Positions 6,553 through 14,461 of a stretch of DNA of 38,475 bases are shown here, piece by piece. Made by a program: the position numbers and the translations under genes. Numbering within the stretch: position 1 is the stretch's first letter; every line of letters begins with the position of its first letter. Source of the stretch: Pseudomonadota bacterium (lineage in GTDB: Bacteria > Oederibacteriota > Muellerivitia > Muellerivitales > Muellerivitaceae). The notes under the pieces were generated by a model. That model did not search any database. It saw nothing but the letters and a program-made list of their open reading frames with translations, and was not told the DNA's origin. The DNA lies in assembly GCA_021324075.1 (NCBI GenBank), contig JAJPJW010000096.1, forward strand, positions 1-38,475, given 5' to 3'.

Positions 6553-7245
6553 ATGTCGAGCCATAAGAAAATCGTCGTGTCGAAGAACGGGCCTTATTTA
6601 GTTTCGGGTTCAACGCCTATGGTCGTCGAGACCATCGGGGTGGACCGCCACGGACTGTCCACCCAGTGGGTCGAGGGGGAGAAATTCCCCGAAGCCGAAA
6701 CCTTCGCGCTTTGTCGCTGCGGTGGCTCACAAAACAAGCCCTTTTGCGACGGCCACCACGCCAAGAACGGTTTTGACGGCACCGAAACGGCCAGCGAGCA
6801 GCCTGTGCTGGAACAGGCGGAGTTGATGGAGGGGCCGGTGATGAACCTGGCCGATGCCGAGGTGCTTTGCGCTTATGCCCGCTTTTGCGACCCCAACGGC
6901 CGCATTTGGAACCAGGTGGAGAAGACCGACAATCCCAAGGTGAAAGAGCATTTCATCAAGCAGGCGGGCGACTGCCCCGCGGGCCGGTTGATCGCCATCG
7001 ACAGGAGCACGGGCAAGGCCGTCGAACCCAAACTACCCCAGTCCATCGGGTTGGTCGAGGACCCGGCGAACGGTTGCAGCGGCCCCTTGTGGGTGCGTGG
7101 GGGGATCGAGATGACCGGGGCCGACGGCAAGGCCTACGAGGTGCGCAACCGCATGACCCTTTGCCGTTGCGGCCGGTCCGAGAACAAGCCCTTTTGTAAC
7201 GGGGCCCATGCATCCGACCCCAAGTTCAAGGATGGCAGGGTTTAA
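6553..7245 (+). CDS. Double CDGSH iron-sulfur protein with a central four-Cys domain
   Basis: This 230-aa protein has two complete CDGSH [2Fe-2S] sites of the C-x-C-x8-C-x3-H type: CRCGGSQNKPFCDGHH (Cys54, Cys56, Cys65, His69) and CRCGRSENKPFCNGAH (Cys204, Cys206, Cys215, His219). Between them Cys106, Cys112, Cys141 and Cys175 sit in contexts (YARFCDPNG, DCPAGRL, NGCSGPLWV) like the divergent ferredoxin domain (Fer4_19 type) found fused to CDGSH. The protein may thus hold three Fe-S clusters. Bacterial CDGSH proteins act in electron transfer, Fe-S handling or redox sensing; the exact role here is unknown. AAGGGGAG precedes the ATG. It lies between osmC and a rhodanese gene, consistent with a thiol/Fe-S stress operon. 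Confidence 0.9.
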   Translation: MSSHKKIVVSKNGPYLVSGSTPMVVETIGVDRHGLSTQWVEGEKFPEAETFALCRCGGSQNKPFCDGHHAKNGFDGTETASEQPVLEQAELMEGPVMNLADAEVLCAYARFCDPNGRIWNQVEKTDNPKVKEHFIKQAGDCPAGRLIAIDRSTGKAVEPKLPQSIGLVEDPANGCSGPLWVRGGIEMTGADGKAYEVRNRMTLCRCGRSENKPFCNGAHASDPKFKDGRV

Positions 7246-7271
7246 GCCGGTTTTGTAACCAAGGAGGGACC

Positions 7272-7613
7272 ATGGCAGTCACCAAAGAACAGGTCTTGGA
7301 GAAGATGAAGGAAAAGGACGTGGTGGTCCTCGACGTCCTGCCCCGGACGGACTATGACATGCTCCACATCCGGGGGTCCGAAAGCCTGTCCATCGTCGGG
7401 ACACGCCCCGAAGAATTCATCAAGGCCGTCGAGGCGAAATACGGCCGGGACAAGTTCTTTATCACTTATTGCTCGGGTTATCCCTGCCGCCATTTCATGG
7501 AAGCCGCCGAGGCCCTCGTGAAGAACGGCCTGAAGGCGGAAGGCTACGCCGGCGGTATCCAGGAATGGGCCGAATCGGACCTGCCCATGGAAGGCAGTCG
7601 GGTGAAGGCCTGA
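7272..7613 (+). CDS. Rhodanese-like domain protein
   Basis: This single-domain rhodanese has 113 aa. The active-site loop is CSGYPCR (Cys67 to Arg73), with the nucleophile Cys67 after FFITY and a second cysteine, Cys72, inside the loop. Upstream, VVVLDVLPRTDYDMLHIRGS corresponds to the usual D-x-R...GHIxGA segment, and the C-terminal GYAGGIQEWAESDLPME fits the family end. Such proteins move sulfane sulfur to thiol acceptors. A perfect AAGGAGG ribosome site lies 4 nt before the ATG. Its place behind the CDGSH gene suggests a role in sulfur or Fe-S repair, which is inference. Confidence 0.88.
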   Translation: MAVTKEQVLEKMKEKDVVVLDVLPRTDYDMLHIRGSESLSIVGTRPEEFIKAVEAKYGRDKFFITYCSGYPCRHFMEAAEALVKNGLKAEGYAGGIQEWAESDLPMEGSRVKA

Positions 7614-7733
7614 GCTTAGGGAACCCAAAAAGGGACGGGGAAAACGAAGAGATCAAATCCCTCCTTTATTCACGGCCACTTTCCCAGCCCCTGATTTATA
7701 GTTAGTGGGTGGATTTGCTTTGGGAAAAGAACC

Positions 7734-8102
7734 ATGGAAAAGATTTCGGTTTCGATGAAAGACTACCCCGGAAACAAGAACATCACCGTTATTTCGGTGA
7801 AAGGGGAGCTCGATTTTAATACGGCCCCTGCGCTGGAGGACAACCTCCGCTGGGCGTTAAAAGACAAGAAGTTCAATTTGATCATTGAGATGGAAGACGT
7901 GGTCTACATCGCCAGCGCGGGCTGGAGCGTCTTTGTCAGCATGCTCAAAAACATCCGCACCGGAAAAGGGGATTTGGTGCTGGCCTGGATGAAACCCGGG
8001 GTTTCGGGAATCTTCGAGCTTTTGGAATTCAACACCATCCTGAAAGCCTTCCCCAATGTCGAAAGCGCGGCTCTCGCGGCCTTCAAAAAACCTCCCAAAT
8101 GA
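7734..8102 (+). CDS. STAS-domain protein (anti-sigma factor antagonist-like)
   Basis: This 122-aa protein is essentially one STAS domain: a first strand ITVISVKGELDFNTAPALED, then FNLIIEMEDVVYIASAGWSVFVSML. The phosphorylatable serine of SpoIIAA/RsbV proteins corresponds to Ser61 in IASAGW, although the usual D-S-S/T-G is changed to A-S-A-G. STAS proteins usually bind and release anti-sigma kinases or signal through partner switching. No kinase or sigma factor is next to it. The ribosome site is weak. Its stop overlaps the start of a membrane protein gene (ATGA), so the two are translationally coupled and may act together. Confidence 0.88.
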   Translation: MEKISVSMKDYPGNKNITVISVKGELDFNTAPALEDNLRWALKDKKFNLIIEMEDVVYIASAGWSVFVSMLKNIRTGKGDLVLAWMKPGVSGIFELLEFNTILKAFPNVESAALAAFKKPPK

Positions 8103-8662
8103 CCCAGCCTTTTGAAGCGGCCCTCGCGGCCTGGCACGACTTCTACCTTCTCGTGGGGACGGGCGCCTTTACGCTGATCGGCCTCATGTTCGTGGCCGTG
8201 ACCTTCGGCGCGCACCTCATGACCGAAAAGAACCTGGTGATCGCGCGGGCTTTCCTCGACCCCACCGTCATCCATTTCGTCCAGGTACTGGTCATCTCGG
8301 GGATAGCGCTCGTGCCCGGGATGGGGCATGGGCTTTTCGGCGGGTTGCTGACGGCGGTGGGCGTGTTGAGCCTCTTGGTACTCGTCAAGGTCCACCAGGG
8401 GTTCCAGACCGCCCAAGACCAGTACAACGACATGGAACTGGCCGATTGGGTGTCCGGCTTCATCATCCCGCTGGTGGTCTATATCGGGTTCGTGGGCTGC
8501 GGCATGGCCTTTTGGATGGGACAGATGGCCTTCAGCGTGCTCGCGGTTTTGACCATCCTGATCCTGCTGGTCAGCATCTACAGCGCCTGGGAACTCATCC
8601 TCTGGTTTGCGATCATGCGCAAGCCCAAGGCCCCCCGCAAGAGGCGGGTCAAGCGGCAGTGA
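8099..8662 (+). CDS. Membrane protein of unknown function (about five TM helices)
   Basis: This 187-aa protein has about five hydrophobic segments: near 17-36, 58-76, 78-97, 115-135 and 142-170. It ends in a strongly basic cytoplasmic-type tail (RKPKAPRKRRVKRQ). I do not recognise a family; the N-terminal WHDFYLLVGTGAFTLIGLMFVA resembles small uncharacterised membrane proteins. The start ATG overlaps the STAS stop codon and its TGA overlaps the GTG of the M23 peptidase gene, so these three genes form a tight unit. A membrane partner for the STAS protein is plausible but not shown. Confidence 0.8.
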   Translation: MTQPFEAALAAWHDFYLLVGTGAFTLIGLMFVAVTFGAHLMTEKNLVIARAFLDPTVIHFVQVLVISGIALVPGMGHGLFGGLLTAVGVLSLLVLVKVHQGFQTAQDQYNDMELADWVSGFIIPLVVYIGFVGCGMAFWMGQMAFSVLAVLTILILLVSIYSAWELILWFAIMRKPKAPRKRRVKRQ

Positions 8663-9831
8663 AGAACACCCCCCTTTTGTCCTGCCTTGCGGCGTTCTGG
8701 GCCGCGGTTTTTTTGGCACCCCCGTTCCTTTTCGCCCAGGATTGTTCAGGCAGGATGGCCCTTTCCCAGGTGAAGAAGGGAAACGCCACCTCTTTTTACG
8801 CCGTCAACAAAGACCCCTGGTTCCTCGTGCACGTGACTTTCAGCATGGTGCTGACCGGGCATTTGAAATTCTCGGCCGCCCTTCCCGTGCAAACCGTCGT
8901 TCCCGCCGGAGGGAAGGTATTGCTGGGCCAGCTGACCGCCGAGCCGGGCTCAGGCCCCAACCGCTATCAAACCGCCATCAACTATAACTTTGGGGACCCG
9001 GCGGCTATCCCGGACCCGAAGGCCGTTTACCTCCTCCCTTACGAGCACGGCGTGAAGCACGGCGTGGCCCAGGGTTATTACGGCCATTTTACCCACCAGT
9101 CCTGCCAATGCCTGGACTTCGACCTGGCGGAAAACAGTCCCGTCTGCGCGGCGCGCGACGGCCAGGTGGTGGCCTTGAAGCAGGATTCGGACAAGGGCGG
9201 GGCGGACATCCGTTTCGTGAAGTCTTCCAATTACGTCACCGTCCTCCATTCGGACGGGACCTGGGCCAATTACGACCACCTGCGCCGCAACGGCGCCGCG
9301 GTCAAGTTGGGGCAATGGGTGAAGGCCGGGCAGCTGGTCGGCTATAGCGGCCATACGGGATGGGCCGCGGGGCCGCATCTTCACTTCGACGTGCGCAAGG
9401 CGGCCTGGCAAGGGGGGGAATCGCCCACCGTGCCAACGGTTTTCCTGCAGCAGGGCGGCGGCGCGGTGAGCCTGGAGGAAGGGAAGTATTACTACGCCTA
9501 CCATCCGGGCGGGGCGCCTTTCCAGGAGGCCAGCGCCGTGACACTCAACGAGCCGACTTTGGATCAATATTCCGCTCCGGCCCCACCCAACGGGTCGGTG
9601 ACGATCCGCACCGTGGACCTGGATTCGGACGTCCTTTTTTACGCCCGGAATGGGACCGCCCAGGACACGACCTTCACACTCCGTTTTCGGGACCTGAGGG
9701 ACTTTTCAAGCTCCAAGCCCGTTCCTTATACCAAACTGGTACCTGCGGGAAAGGAAGTCTATCTCCTCCGGCTCCACCGGTTGGAGATGGGCGTCCCCGC
9801 CGCCTACGCAACCAACTATTCCTACCGTTAG
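8659..9831 (+). CDS. Secreted M23-family peptidase
   Basis: This CDS starts at the GTG at 8659, which overlaps the upstream TGA (GTGA). It gives a 390-aa protein with a clear signal peptide (LLSCLAAFWAAVFLA, cleavage near residue 26). The M23 (LytM/lysostaphin-type) domain lies at about 130-250. His242 in PHLHFD and His207 in NYDHL fit the second zinc ligand site and a catalytic His. His146 and Asp153 in THQSCQCLDFDL take the place of the first His and the Asp. AARDGQVVALKQ and GHTGWAAGPHLHF are typical of the fold. Such enzymes cut peptidoglycan cross-bridges or peptides, or act as amidase activators when degenerate. The ~140-residue C-terminal part is predicted beta-rich and unknown. The two cysteines by the first site (149, 151) are unusual. 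Confidence 0.85.
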   Translation: MKNTPLLSCLAAFWAAVFLAPPFLFAQDCSGRMALSQVKKGNATSFYAVNKDPWFLVHVTFSMVLTGHLKFSAALPVQTVVPAGGKVLLGQLTAEPGSGPNRYQTAINYNFGDPAAIPDPKAVYLLPYEHGVKHGVAQGYYGHFTHQSCQCLDFDLAENSPVCAARDGQVVALKQDSDKGGADIRFVKSSNYVTVLHSDGTWANYDHLRRNGAAVKLGQWVKAGQLVGYSGHTGWAAGPHLHFDVRKAAWQGGESPTVPTVFLQQGGGAVSLEEGKYYYAYHPGGAPFQEASAVTLNEPTLDQYSAPAPPNGSVTIRTVDLDSDVLFYARNGTAQDTTFTLRFRDLRDFSSSKPVPYTKLVPAGKEVYLLRLHRLEMGVPAAYATNYSYR

Positions 9832-9981
9832 ACGCCGCCGGCAGGACCAGGCCTTCCATTTATCCGGCTCTCCCGGCGCATTTTTCGACGATGTAACCTT
9901 CCTTACGCTTGTAAATTGCCAAGATTTATGCAAAGTTTTGTCCCACATCGGTGTCATTCCCGGAATTTCAGGAGGCCTCCC

Positions 9982-11424
9982 GTGGGACTTGGGAAGATCA
10001 AGCATGTCGTCGTTCTGATGATGGAAAACCGGTCGCAGGACAACCTGCTGGGCTGGCTCTACCAGGCCGAAAAAAACAGGCCCCCCCGGAACATCCCCCC
10101 GCAAATCCCGCCCTCCTATGACGGCCTGGTGCCCGGGAAGTATTCCAACACCTACAACGGCAAGACCGTCCAGGCGGGCGGGAACCCCACCAACTTCCTC
10201 TCGCCCAGCCCGGACCCACAGGAAGAATTCGACCACATGACGGACCAGATCTTCGGGAACCCCCACCAGGCCTCGCCCGACATGAGCGGTTTCCTGGCCG
10301 ACTACGCGACCACGGACGCGGGGAAGTCGGGCACGGAGGGCCAGATACTGCAGACCTACGGGCCCACCTGGGCCAAGGTGATCAACAACCTGGCGAAATC
10401 CTTCGCGGTGAGCGACCGGTGGTTCGCCTCCGCCCCCTGCCAGACGTGGCCCAACCGGGGGTTTATGCACGCCGGGTCCTCGGACGGCCACATCAACAAC
10501 GACCTCTACGAACCCTACGACATCCCCACCATTTTCAACGTGTTGGAGGACCAGAAGAAAACCTGGGGGGTCTTTTACCCCGAGTACTACACCGAATTGG
10601 GAATCGCCTATCCTTCCCTGACCTTCGGCCAGTTCCTGCCCCAGCTTTTTTGGTACGAGATGAGCCGCTTTTTCTACATGGACCAGTTCTTCCAGCGCTG
10701 CAAGGCGCCCGCCGGCGCGCCGCCGGACCAAAAGCTTCCCCAATACTCTTTCGTGGAGCCCCAGTTCCAGGAAAAGGGGGAGAATGACTATCATCCGCCG
10801 TCCAACGTGCTCTTCGCCGAACAATTCCTCAAGTCGGTCTACGACGCGGTTTTGAACAGCCCCTACCGCGACGACATCCTGCTGGTCGTCACCTTCGACG
10901 AACACGGCGGCTGTTACGACCACGTGCCGCCCCAGCCCTCCTCCATCCCCCCGGTGCCCGGCTCCAAGTCCCGGGATGGGAGTTTCGACTTCACGCGCTA
11001 CGGCGTGAGGGTGCCCACGATCGTGATTTCATCCTACGTCCAGCCCGGCACGGTCTTCCGGGCGCCGGCCAACCCGAAAGTGCCAAACCCGCCCCAGTAC
11101 GACCATACTTCGATCCTCGCCACCCTGCGGGACTGGCTGCAGCTCAACCCCCGGGACCCCTTCTTCCAAAATCCCCGCGTCCGGCAGGCACCCACCCTGG
11201 CGCAGGTCTTGGACCTGGACAGCCCCCGCCTTAACTGGCCTGAGATATCCGGGCCCGAGGCCCCGGAGGCGGCGCCGGACATGCCGCCGGCGCCCCCGTC
11301 GGACATGCAAAAGGGGCTCAAGGAATTCGCCGTCCGGATGGACCGCCAACACCGCTCCAAGAAAAAGCTCACCCATGAGGACGCCAAGAATTTCATGAGG
11401 GCCCTCCCACCCGGGGAACCTTGA
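9982..11424 (+). CDS. Phospholipase C/acid phosphatase-type phosphoesterase
   Basis: This 480-aa protein starts at the GTG at 9982, where AGGAGG (9970-9975) sits 6 nt upstream. An ATG 66 bp earlier would add a basic stretch with no family match. The N-terminus has the phosphoesterase signature IKHVVVLMMENRS (6-18), followed here by QDN rather than the usual FDH. The second metal site is TFDEHGGCYDHVPP (304 onward: Asp306, Glu307, His308), and RVPTIVISSYVQPG is typical of the C-terminal part. The family (Pfam phosphoesterase, PlcA/AcpA type) hydrolyses phospholipids or phosphomonoesters, usually outside the cytoplasm. No signal peptide is visible from either start, which is odd. The last 60 residues are Pro- and Lys-rich. 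A likely terminator follows at 11504. Confidence 0.9.
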   Translation: MGLGKIKHVVVLMMENRSQDNLLGWLYQAEKNRPPRNIPPQIPPSYDGLVPGKYSNTYNGKTVQAGGNPTNFLSPSPDPQEEFDHMTDQIFGNPHQASPDMSGFLADYATTDAGKSGTEGQILQTYGPTWAKVINNLAKSFAVSDRWFASAPCQTWPNRGFMHAGSSDGHINNDLYEPYDIPTIFNVLEDQKKTWGVFYPEYYTELGIAYPSLTFGQFLPQLFWYEMSRFFYMDQFFQRCKAPAGAPPDQKLPQYSFVEPQFQEKGENDYHPPSNVLFAEQFLKSVYDAVLNSPYRDDILLVVTFDEHGGCYDHVPPQPSSIPPVPGSKSRDGSFDFTRYGVRVPTIVISSYVQPGTVFRAPANPKVPNPPQYDHTSILATLRDWLQLNPRDPFFQNPRVRQAPTLAQVLDLDSPRLNWPEISGPEAPEAAPDMPPAPPSDMQKGLKEFAVRMDRQHRSKKKLTHEDAKNFMRALPPGEP

Positions 11425-11503
11425 AAGCCGGAGGGAACGGGGAAGCCTTTGGGTGGGGCGCGGTTGTTCTTTCAAGCCGTCGGTCACGGCCCCGGCACAT
11501 GGG

Positions 11504-11525
11504 CGGTTCCGGGAGGAACCGTTTT
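11504..11525 (+). terminator. Rho-independent terminator after the phosphoesterase gene
   Basis: CGGTTCC (11504-11510), loop GGGA, and GGAACCG (11515-11521) form a perfect 7-bp GC-rich stem followed by TTTT (11522-11525). It lies about 80 bp past the phosphoesterase stop codon. Its last bases overlap the stop codon of the convergent Thr-Pro rich protein gene. Confidence 0.6.
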
Positions 11526-13503
11526 AGCGGACCAACAGGATCTTTTTCTTCTTAACGCTGAGGGGTTCTTCCAGGTAGAAAATGTAAACCCCGCTGGCGC
11601 AGTCATCCCCGTATTTATTCTTCCCGTCCCAGGAATACCACTGGCTCACCGGACCGGATAACTGTTGGTAGGCCAATGTCCTGATATGTTCCCCCGCCGA
11701 GTTGTAGATCCAAAGCCCGTAGGTTCCCCCTGTGACCGTGTAATTCACATAGATGGAAACGGGGGGCCCCGAGGGCCGGAGGATGTTTTGGGAGACGTCA
11801 AAGATATCGGCGTTGTAAGGCGTACTGGTGGGGGTGAAGGTGGGCGTCCAGGTGCAGGTGTTGCCCGGATAGCCGCAGGGCGTCAGGGTGGCGGTGTTGG
11901 TGGGGGTGCCGGTGGGAGTGGCTGTGGGCGTCCGGGTGGCGGTGTCGGTGGGCGTCTGGGTGATGGTGGAAGTGGGCGTGTTGGTGGCGGTCAGGGTGGG
12001 GGTGGAACTGGGGGTTTCGGTGAAGGTTAGGGTCGGGGTGAAGCTGGGGGTGCCGGTGGGGGTCAGCGTCGCCGTATAGGTCGGGGTGAAACTGGGCGTC
12101 GAGGTGGCGGTGAGGCTGGGGGTGAAGGTGGCCGTCGAAGTGGCTGTGGAGGTGAGGGTTGAACTGGGTGTGGCGGTGAAGGTCACGGTCGGGGTGAAGC
12201 TGGGGGTGCCGGTGGGAGTGGGGGTCGCCGAACTCGTCGGGGTAAAACTAGGCGTTGAAGTGGCCGTAAGGGTGGGGGTGTTCGAGGGCGTCCAGCTTGG
12301 AGTGAGGGTGGCCGTCCAGGTCGGGGTTCCGGTGGGGGTTTGGGTCGCCGAATTCGTCGGGGTAAAACTGGGCGTTGAAGTGGACGTAAGGGTGGGGGTA
12401 TTCGAAGGCGTCAAGCTTGGAGTAAGGGTGGCCGTCCAGGTCGGGGTGGAGGTGGGGGTCAGGGTGGCCGTCGACGTCGTGGTACTTGTCGGCGTCAAGG
12501 TGAGGGTATTGGTCGGCGTGAAGGTCGGGGTGAAGGTCGCCGTGAGGCTGGGGGTGGCGGTGGGTGTGGTGGGGACCGTGGGGGTCGGTGTGGAAGTGGG
12601 GGTTGCCGTCGGAGCACAGGAAATCTGCCATACCGTTCCCCCGCTGGCGGCCGTCATCCCCAAGTACACATTTCCCGCCGCATCCACCGTAATCCCGTAA
12701 TCCGTGTTGGGGAGGGCACAACTGGTTCCCAGTAAAGTCCAGGTGCCGTTGGCATTGATGGTGTATTCGGCGTATTGGCCGAGCTCCGCCACATAAGCGG
12801 TCGATCCGCTGACCCACATCTGGTAGGGCGAGCCCCCCGTCGTCGTCGCCACGGACGGGATTTCGTTGGTCAAGCTGACGGCTTCGTTGGCGTAAGCCAG
12901 GACTTTATTAGTCCCATATTCCGCCACATAGAGGGTGTTGCCCACTTTCCACATGCCCGTGGGCTGGTTCAGGGCGCCTCCCGATGAGTCCAAACTCACG
13001 CTTCCCAATGCGGCGCCGTTGACATAGCTGTATTCGGACACCACGCCCGTCGTGCTGGCCGTGTCCATAAAGACGTTTCCATTGCCGTCCACGTAGAGGT
13101 ATTGGATGGGGCCGCCCGTGTTGATCGTCCAATTGGGAGTGAAAGGCCCGGTCAGCGGGTATTGGGCCAGCTGACCTGCGGTATTGCCCACGTAGAGAAA
13201 GCCGTTCACCGTGTCCACCGCCACCGCATAGGGAGAGGGCAAGGTGGTGGCCGTGTTGATGCTCGGCCCATAGGGGGCGGGGGCGGGGTTGCCGTTGCTG
13301 TCGTAGACCAGGATCAGGTTGTTCGGCCGGTTGGGGACGTAGATGTAACCATTGGCCGCGGCCGCCACCCCGAAAACATACTGGGTGAGGGCGGGGGCCG
13401 TCCATCCGGGGGCCATTTGACAGCAAAGCGCGCCAACGGCTGTTTTAGCCAGGCCGGTCGCCAAGGCACAAAGAAGAAAGGTGAGAGAGAACCGCTTTTT
13501 CAT
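11524..13503 (-). CDS. Secreted Thr-Pro rich protein with beta-propeller-like head and FlgD-like tail
   Basis: This protein of about 659 aa starts at the ATG at 13503, which places the signal peptide [20 protein letters not shown] at the very start; an ATG 9 bp upstream is possible. Residues about 35-295 contain repeated strands with LYVGN, LYVAEYG and NVYLG motifs, like NHL/SMP-30 beta-propellers. About 300-560 is a TPT/TPS/TAT linker with an internal 40-residue repeat in two tandem copies. It ends with [12 protein letters not shown]. The last ~95 residues, with [31 protein letters not shown] and a final KKKILLVR, form a FlgD-type Ig domain, which in many diderms acts as a secretion or anchoring module. 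The protein is probably exported and cell-surface attached; its ligand is unknown. Long frames on the opposite strand reflect the repeat composition only. Confidence 0.88.
   Translation of the reverse strand: MKKRFSLTFLLCALATGLAKTAVGALCCQMAPGWTAPALTQYVFGVAAAANGYIYVPNRPNNLILVYDSNGNPAPAPYGPSINTATTLPSPYAVAVDTVNGFLYVGNTAGQLAQYPLTGPFTPNWTINTGGPIQYLYVDGNGNVFMDTASTTGVVSEYSYVNGAALGSVSLDSSGGALNQPTGMWKVGNTLYVAEYGTNKVLAYANEAVSLTNEIPSVATTTGGSPYQMWVSGSTAYVAELGQYAEYTINANGTWTLLGTSCALPNTDYGITVDAAGNVYLGMTAASGGTVWQISCAPTATPTSTPTPTVPTTPTATPSLTATFTPTFTPTNTLTLTPTSTTTSTATLTPTSTPTWTATLTPSLTPSNTPTLTSTSTPSFTPTNSATQTPTGTPTWTATLTPSWTPSNTPTLTATSTPSFTPTSSATPTPTGTPSFTPTVTFTATPSSTLTSTATSTATFTPSLTATSTPSFTPTYTATLTPTGTPSFTPTLTFTETPSSTPTLTATNTPTSTITQTPTDTATRTPTATPTGTPTNTATLTPCGYPGNTCTWTPTFTPTSTPYNADIFDVSQNILRPSGPPVSIYVNYTVTGGTYGLWIYNSAGEHIRTLAYQQLSGPVSQWYSWDGKNKYGDDCASGVYIFYLEEPLSVKKKKILLVR
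12208..12447 (-). repeat. 120-bp tandem duplication within the Thr-Pro linker
   Basis: Bases 12208-12327 and 12328-12447 are near-identical when offset by exactly 120 bp, for example GGTAAAACTAGGCGTTGAAG at 12241 and GGTAAAACTGGGCGTTGAAG at 12361. The unit encodes 40 residues, so copy-number change would keep the frame. Weaker, irregular copies of the same Thr-Pro motif extend from about 11840 to 12610. Confidence 0.85.
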
Positions 13504-13687
13504 AAGGGGCATCCAAATAACGACAGGGGGTTAAATAAGACGGACAAGTCAAACCCTTGTCCGAAGAACCTTTTTAAAGGAAGCATTCGATTTTATCACT
13601 AGGGCAGGGGGTTGACCACCTAGCTAGCCAGTGGGGTTCGGGCCCCGTTTATTCCAGCTTTTTAGCTCAAAGCACCGGTTTTTGAGG

Positions 13688-14314
13688 TTATTCCGATTCC
13701 GGCACGATCAAAAGATTTGTGGCTTTTTCCACATCGGAAGCCCGTACCAACAATGCAAAGCATTCTCCAATCCGATAGCCGTTGGGATAGAGGCAGTCCC
13801 AAAGAAAGCTTTGAATGCCCGAGGACGCCAGTTGGGTCTGGGCGGACTCCGCATCCTTGAATTCGTCATAGCTAATGGCCCTTTCGACGGGTTCGGGAAG
13901 GCCTGCTGCTTTAATTTGATCCAACAGTTGGGATTCCTTCTTCGTTTCCTTCACCATTATTTTCACAGGGACTGTAAAAGGCTTTTCGATGAGTCCGCTG
14001 GTCGCTTCGACCAGGACGCATTCCACCTCTTGTGACTCCAGCTGGGTTTTGACCGCTTGGGCCTCGAAGGTATTGGGATAGAGAGCCAGAAAGCAAAGCT
14101 CCCCTGGCGGGGATCCAACCGGTTTCACGGGCTCGGCAGGTGGGATAAGGAGGTGGACCTCCGCCTCCAGGGCCTTGAGGCATTCGGGCCTAGTGCAGTA
14201 ATAAAACTCCGGGCCTTCCTTTAAACAACTCGAGCAGTAGTATTTTCCGCAATGGTGGCAAAGACTGAAAGCTTTTCGGTTCGGGTGGTTGAAACAGATT
14301 TGGTCCGGGTCCAT
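13688..14314 (-). CDS. B-box-like zinc finger protein with two DUF2007-like repeats
   Basis: This 208-aa protein starts at the ATG at 14314; an upstream TTG would add six residues. The N-terminus has a dense Cys/His cluster: CFNHPNRKA (Cys7, His10), LCHHCGKYYCSSC (Cys19, Cys22, Cys27, Cys30) and YYCTRPEC (Cys40, Cys45). This resembles the bacterial B-box-type zinc finger at the front of small membrane-associated proteins. Two segments follow, ALYPNTFEAQAVKTQLESQE and YDEFKDAESAQTQLASSGI, each leading to a strand and an AxxVLV-like end. They look like DUF2007 (putative signal-transducing) repeats. No TM helix or signal peptide is seen. Role unknown. It is transcribed away from the zinc-ribbon gene to its right. 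Confidence 0.75.
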   Translation of the reverse strand: MDPDQICFNHPNRKAFSLCHHCGKYYCSSCLKEGPEFYYCTRPECLKALEAEVHLLIPPAEPVKPVGSPPGELCFLALYPNTFEAQAVKTQLESQEVECVLVEATSGLIEKPFTVPVKIMVKETKKESQLLDQIKAAGLPEPVERAISYDEFKDAESAQTQLASSGIQSFLWDCLYPNGYRIGECFALLVRASDVEKATNLLIVPESE

Positions 14315-14367
14315 GGACGGTATTTTATCCAAAACGAGCCAACCGCTGGGAAATCCATATAAAATTT

Positions 14368-14396
14368 GGGCTCCCAGAGGAATTCACCTGGAGCCC
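14368..14396. repeat. Inverted repeat upstream of the zinc-ribbon protein gene
   Basis: GGGCTCC (14368-14374) pairs perfectly with GGAGCCC (14390-14396) across a 15-nt loop; allowing one bulge extends the stem by two pairs. It sits between the divergent B-box and zinc-ribbon genes and overlaps the proposed -35 region, so it could be an operator or an attenuating hairpin. No T-run follows. Confidence 0.4.
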
Positions 14397-14411
14397 TGAC
14401 GGCGATATAAT
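14383..14411 (+). promoter_or_regulatory. Candidate sigma-70-type promoter for the 14462 gene
   Basis: A perfect -10 hexamer TATAAT (14406-14411) is preceded, with 17-bp spacing, by TTCACC (14383-14388), which shares four of six bases with TTGACA. Transcription would begin near 14418, about 44 nt before the ATG at 14462. This is based on consensus match only. Confidence 0.4.
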
Positions 14412-14461
14412 GTGCCGGTCTGAATCCTCGATCCTATTTATAACAGGTTTATAGAACTCCT

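Noticed and set aside
8446-8658. Upstream extension of the M23 peptidase frame
   Set aside because: It overlaps the membrane protein gene out of frame. The GTG at 8659 gives an immediate signal peptide and a coupled start.
12208-12447. CRISPR array
   Set aside because: The 120-bp units are contiguous, coding and in frame with no spacers. No cas genes are present.
11888-12700. Long plus-strand frames rich in Val-Gly repeats
   Set aside because: They are the antisense of the Thr-Pro linker codons. They have no ribosome sites, and the minus-strand gene has a signal peptide and recognisable domains.
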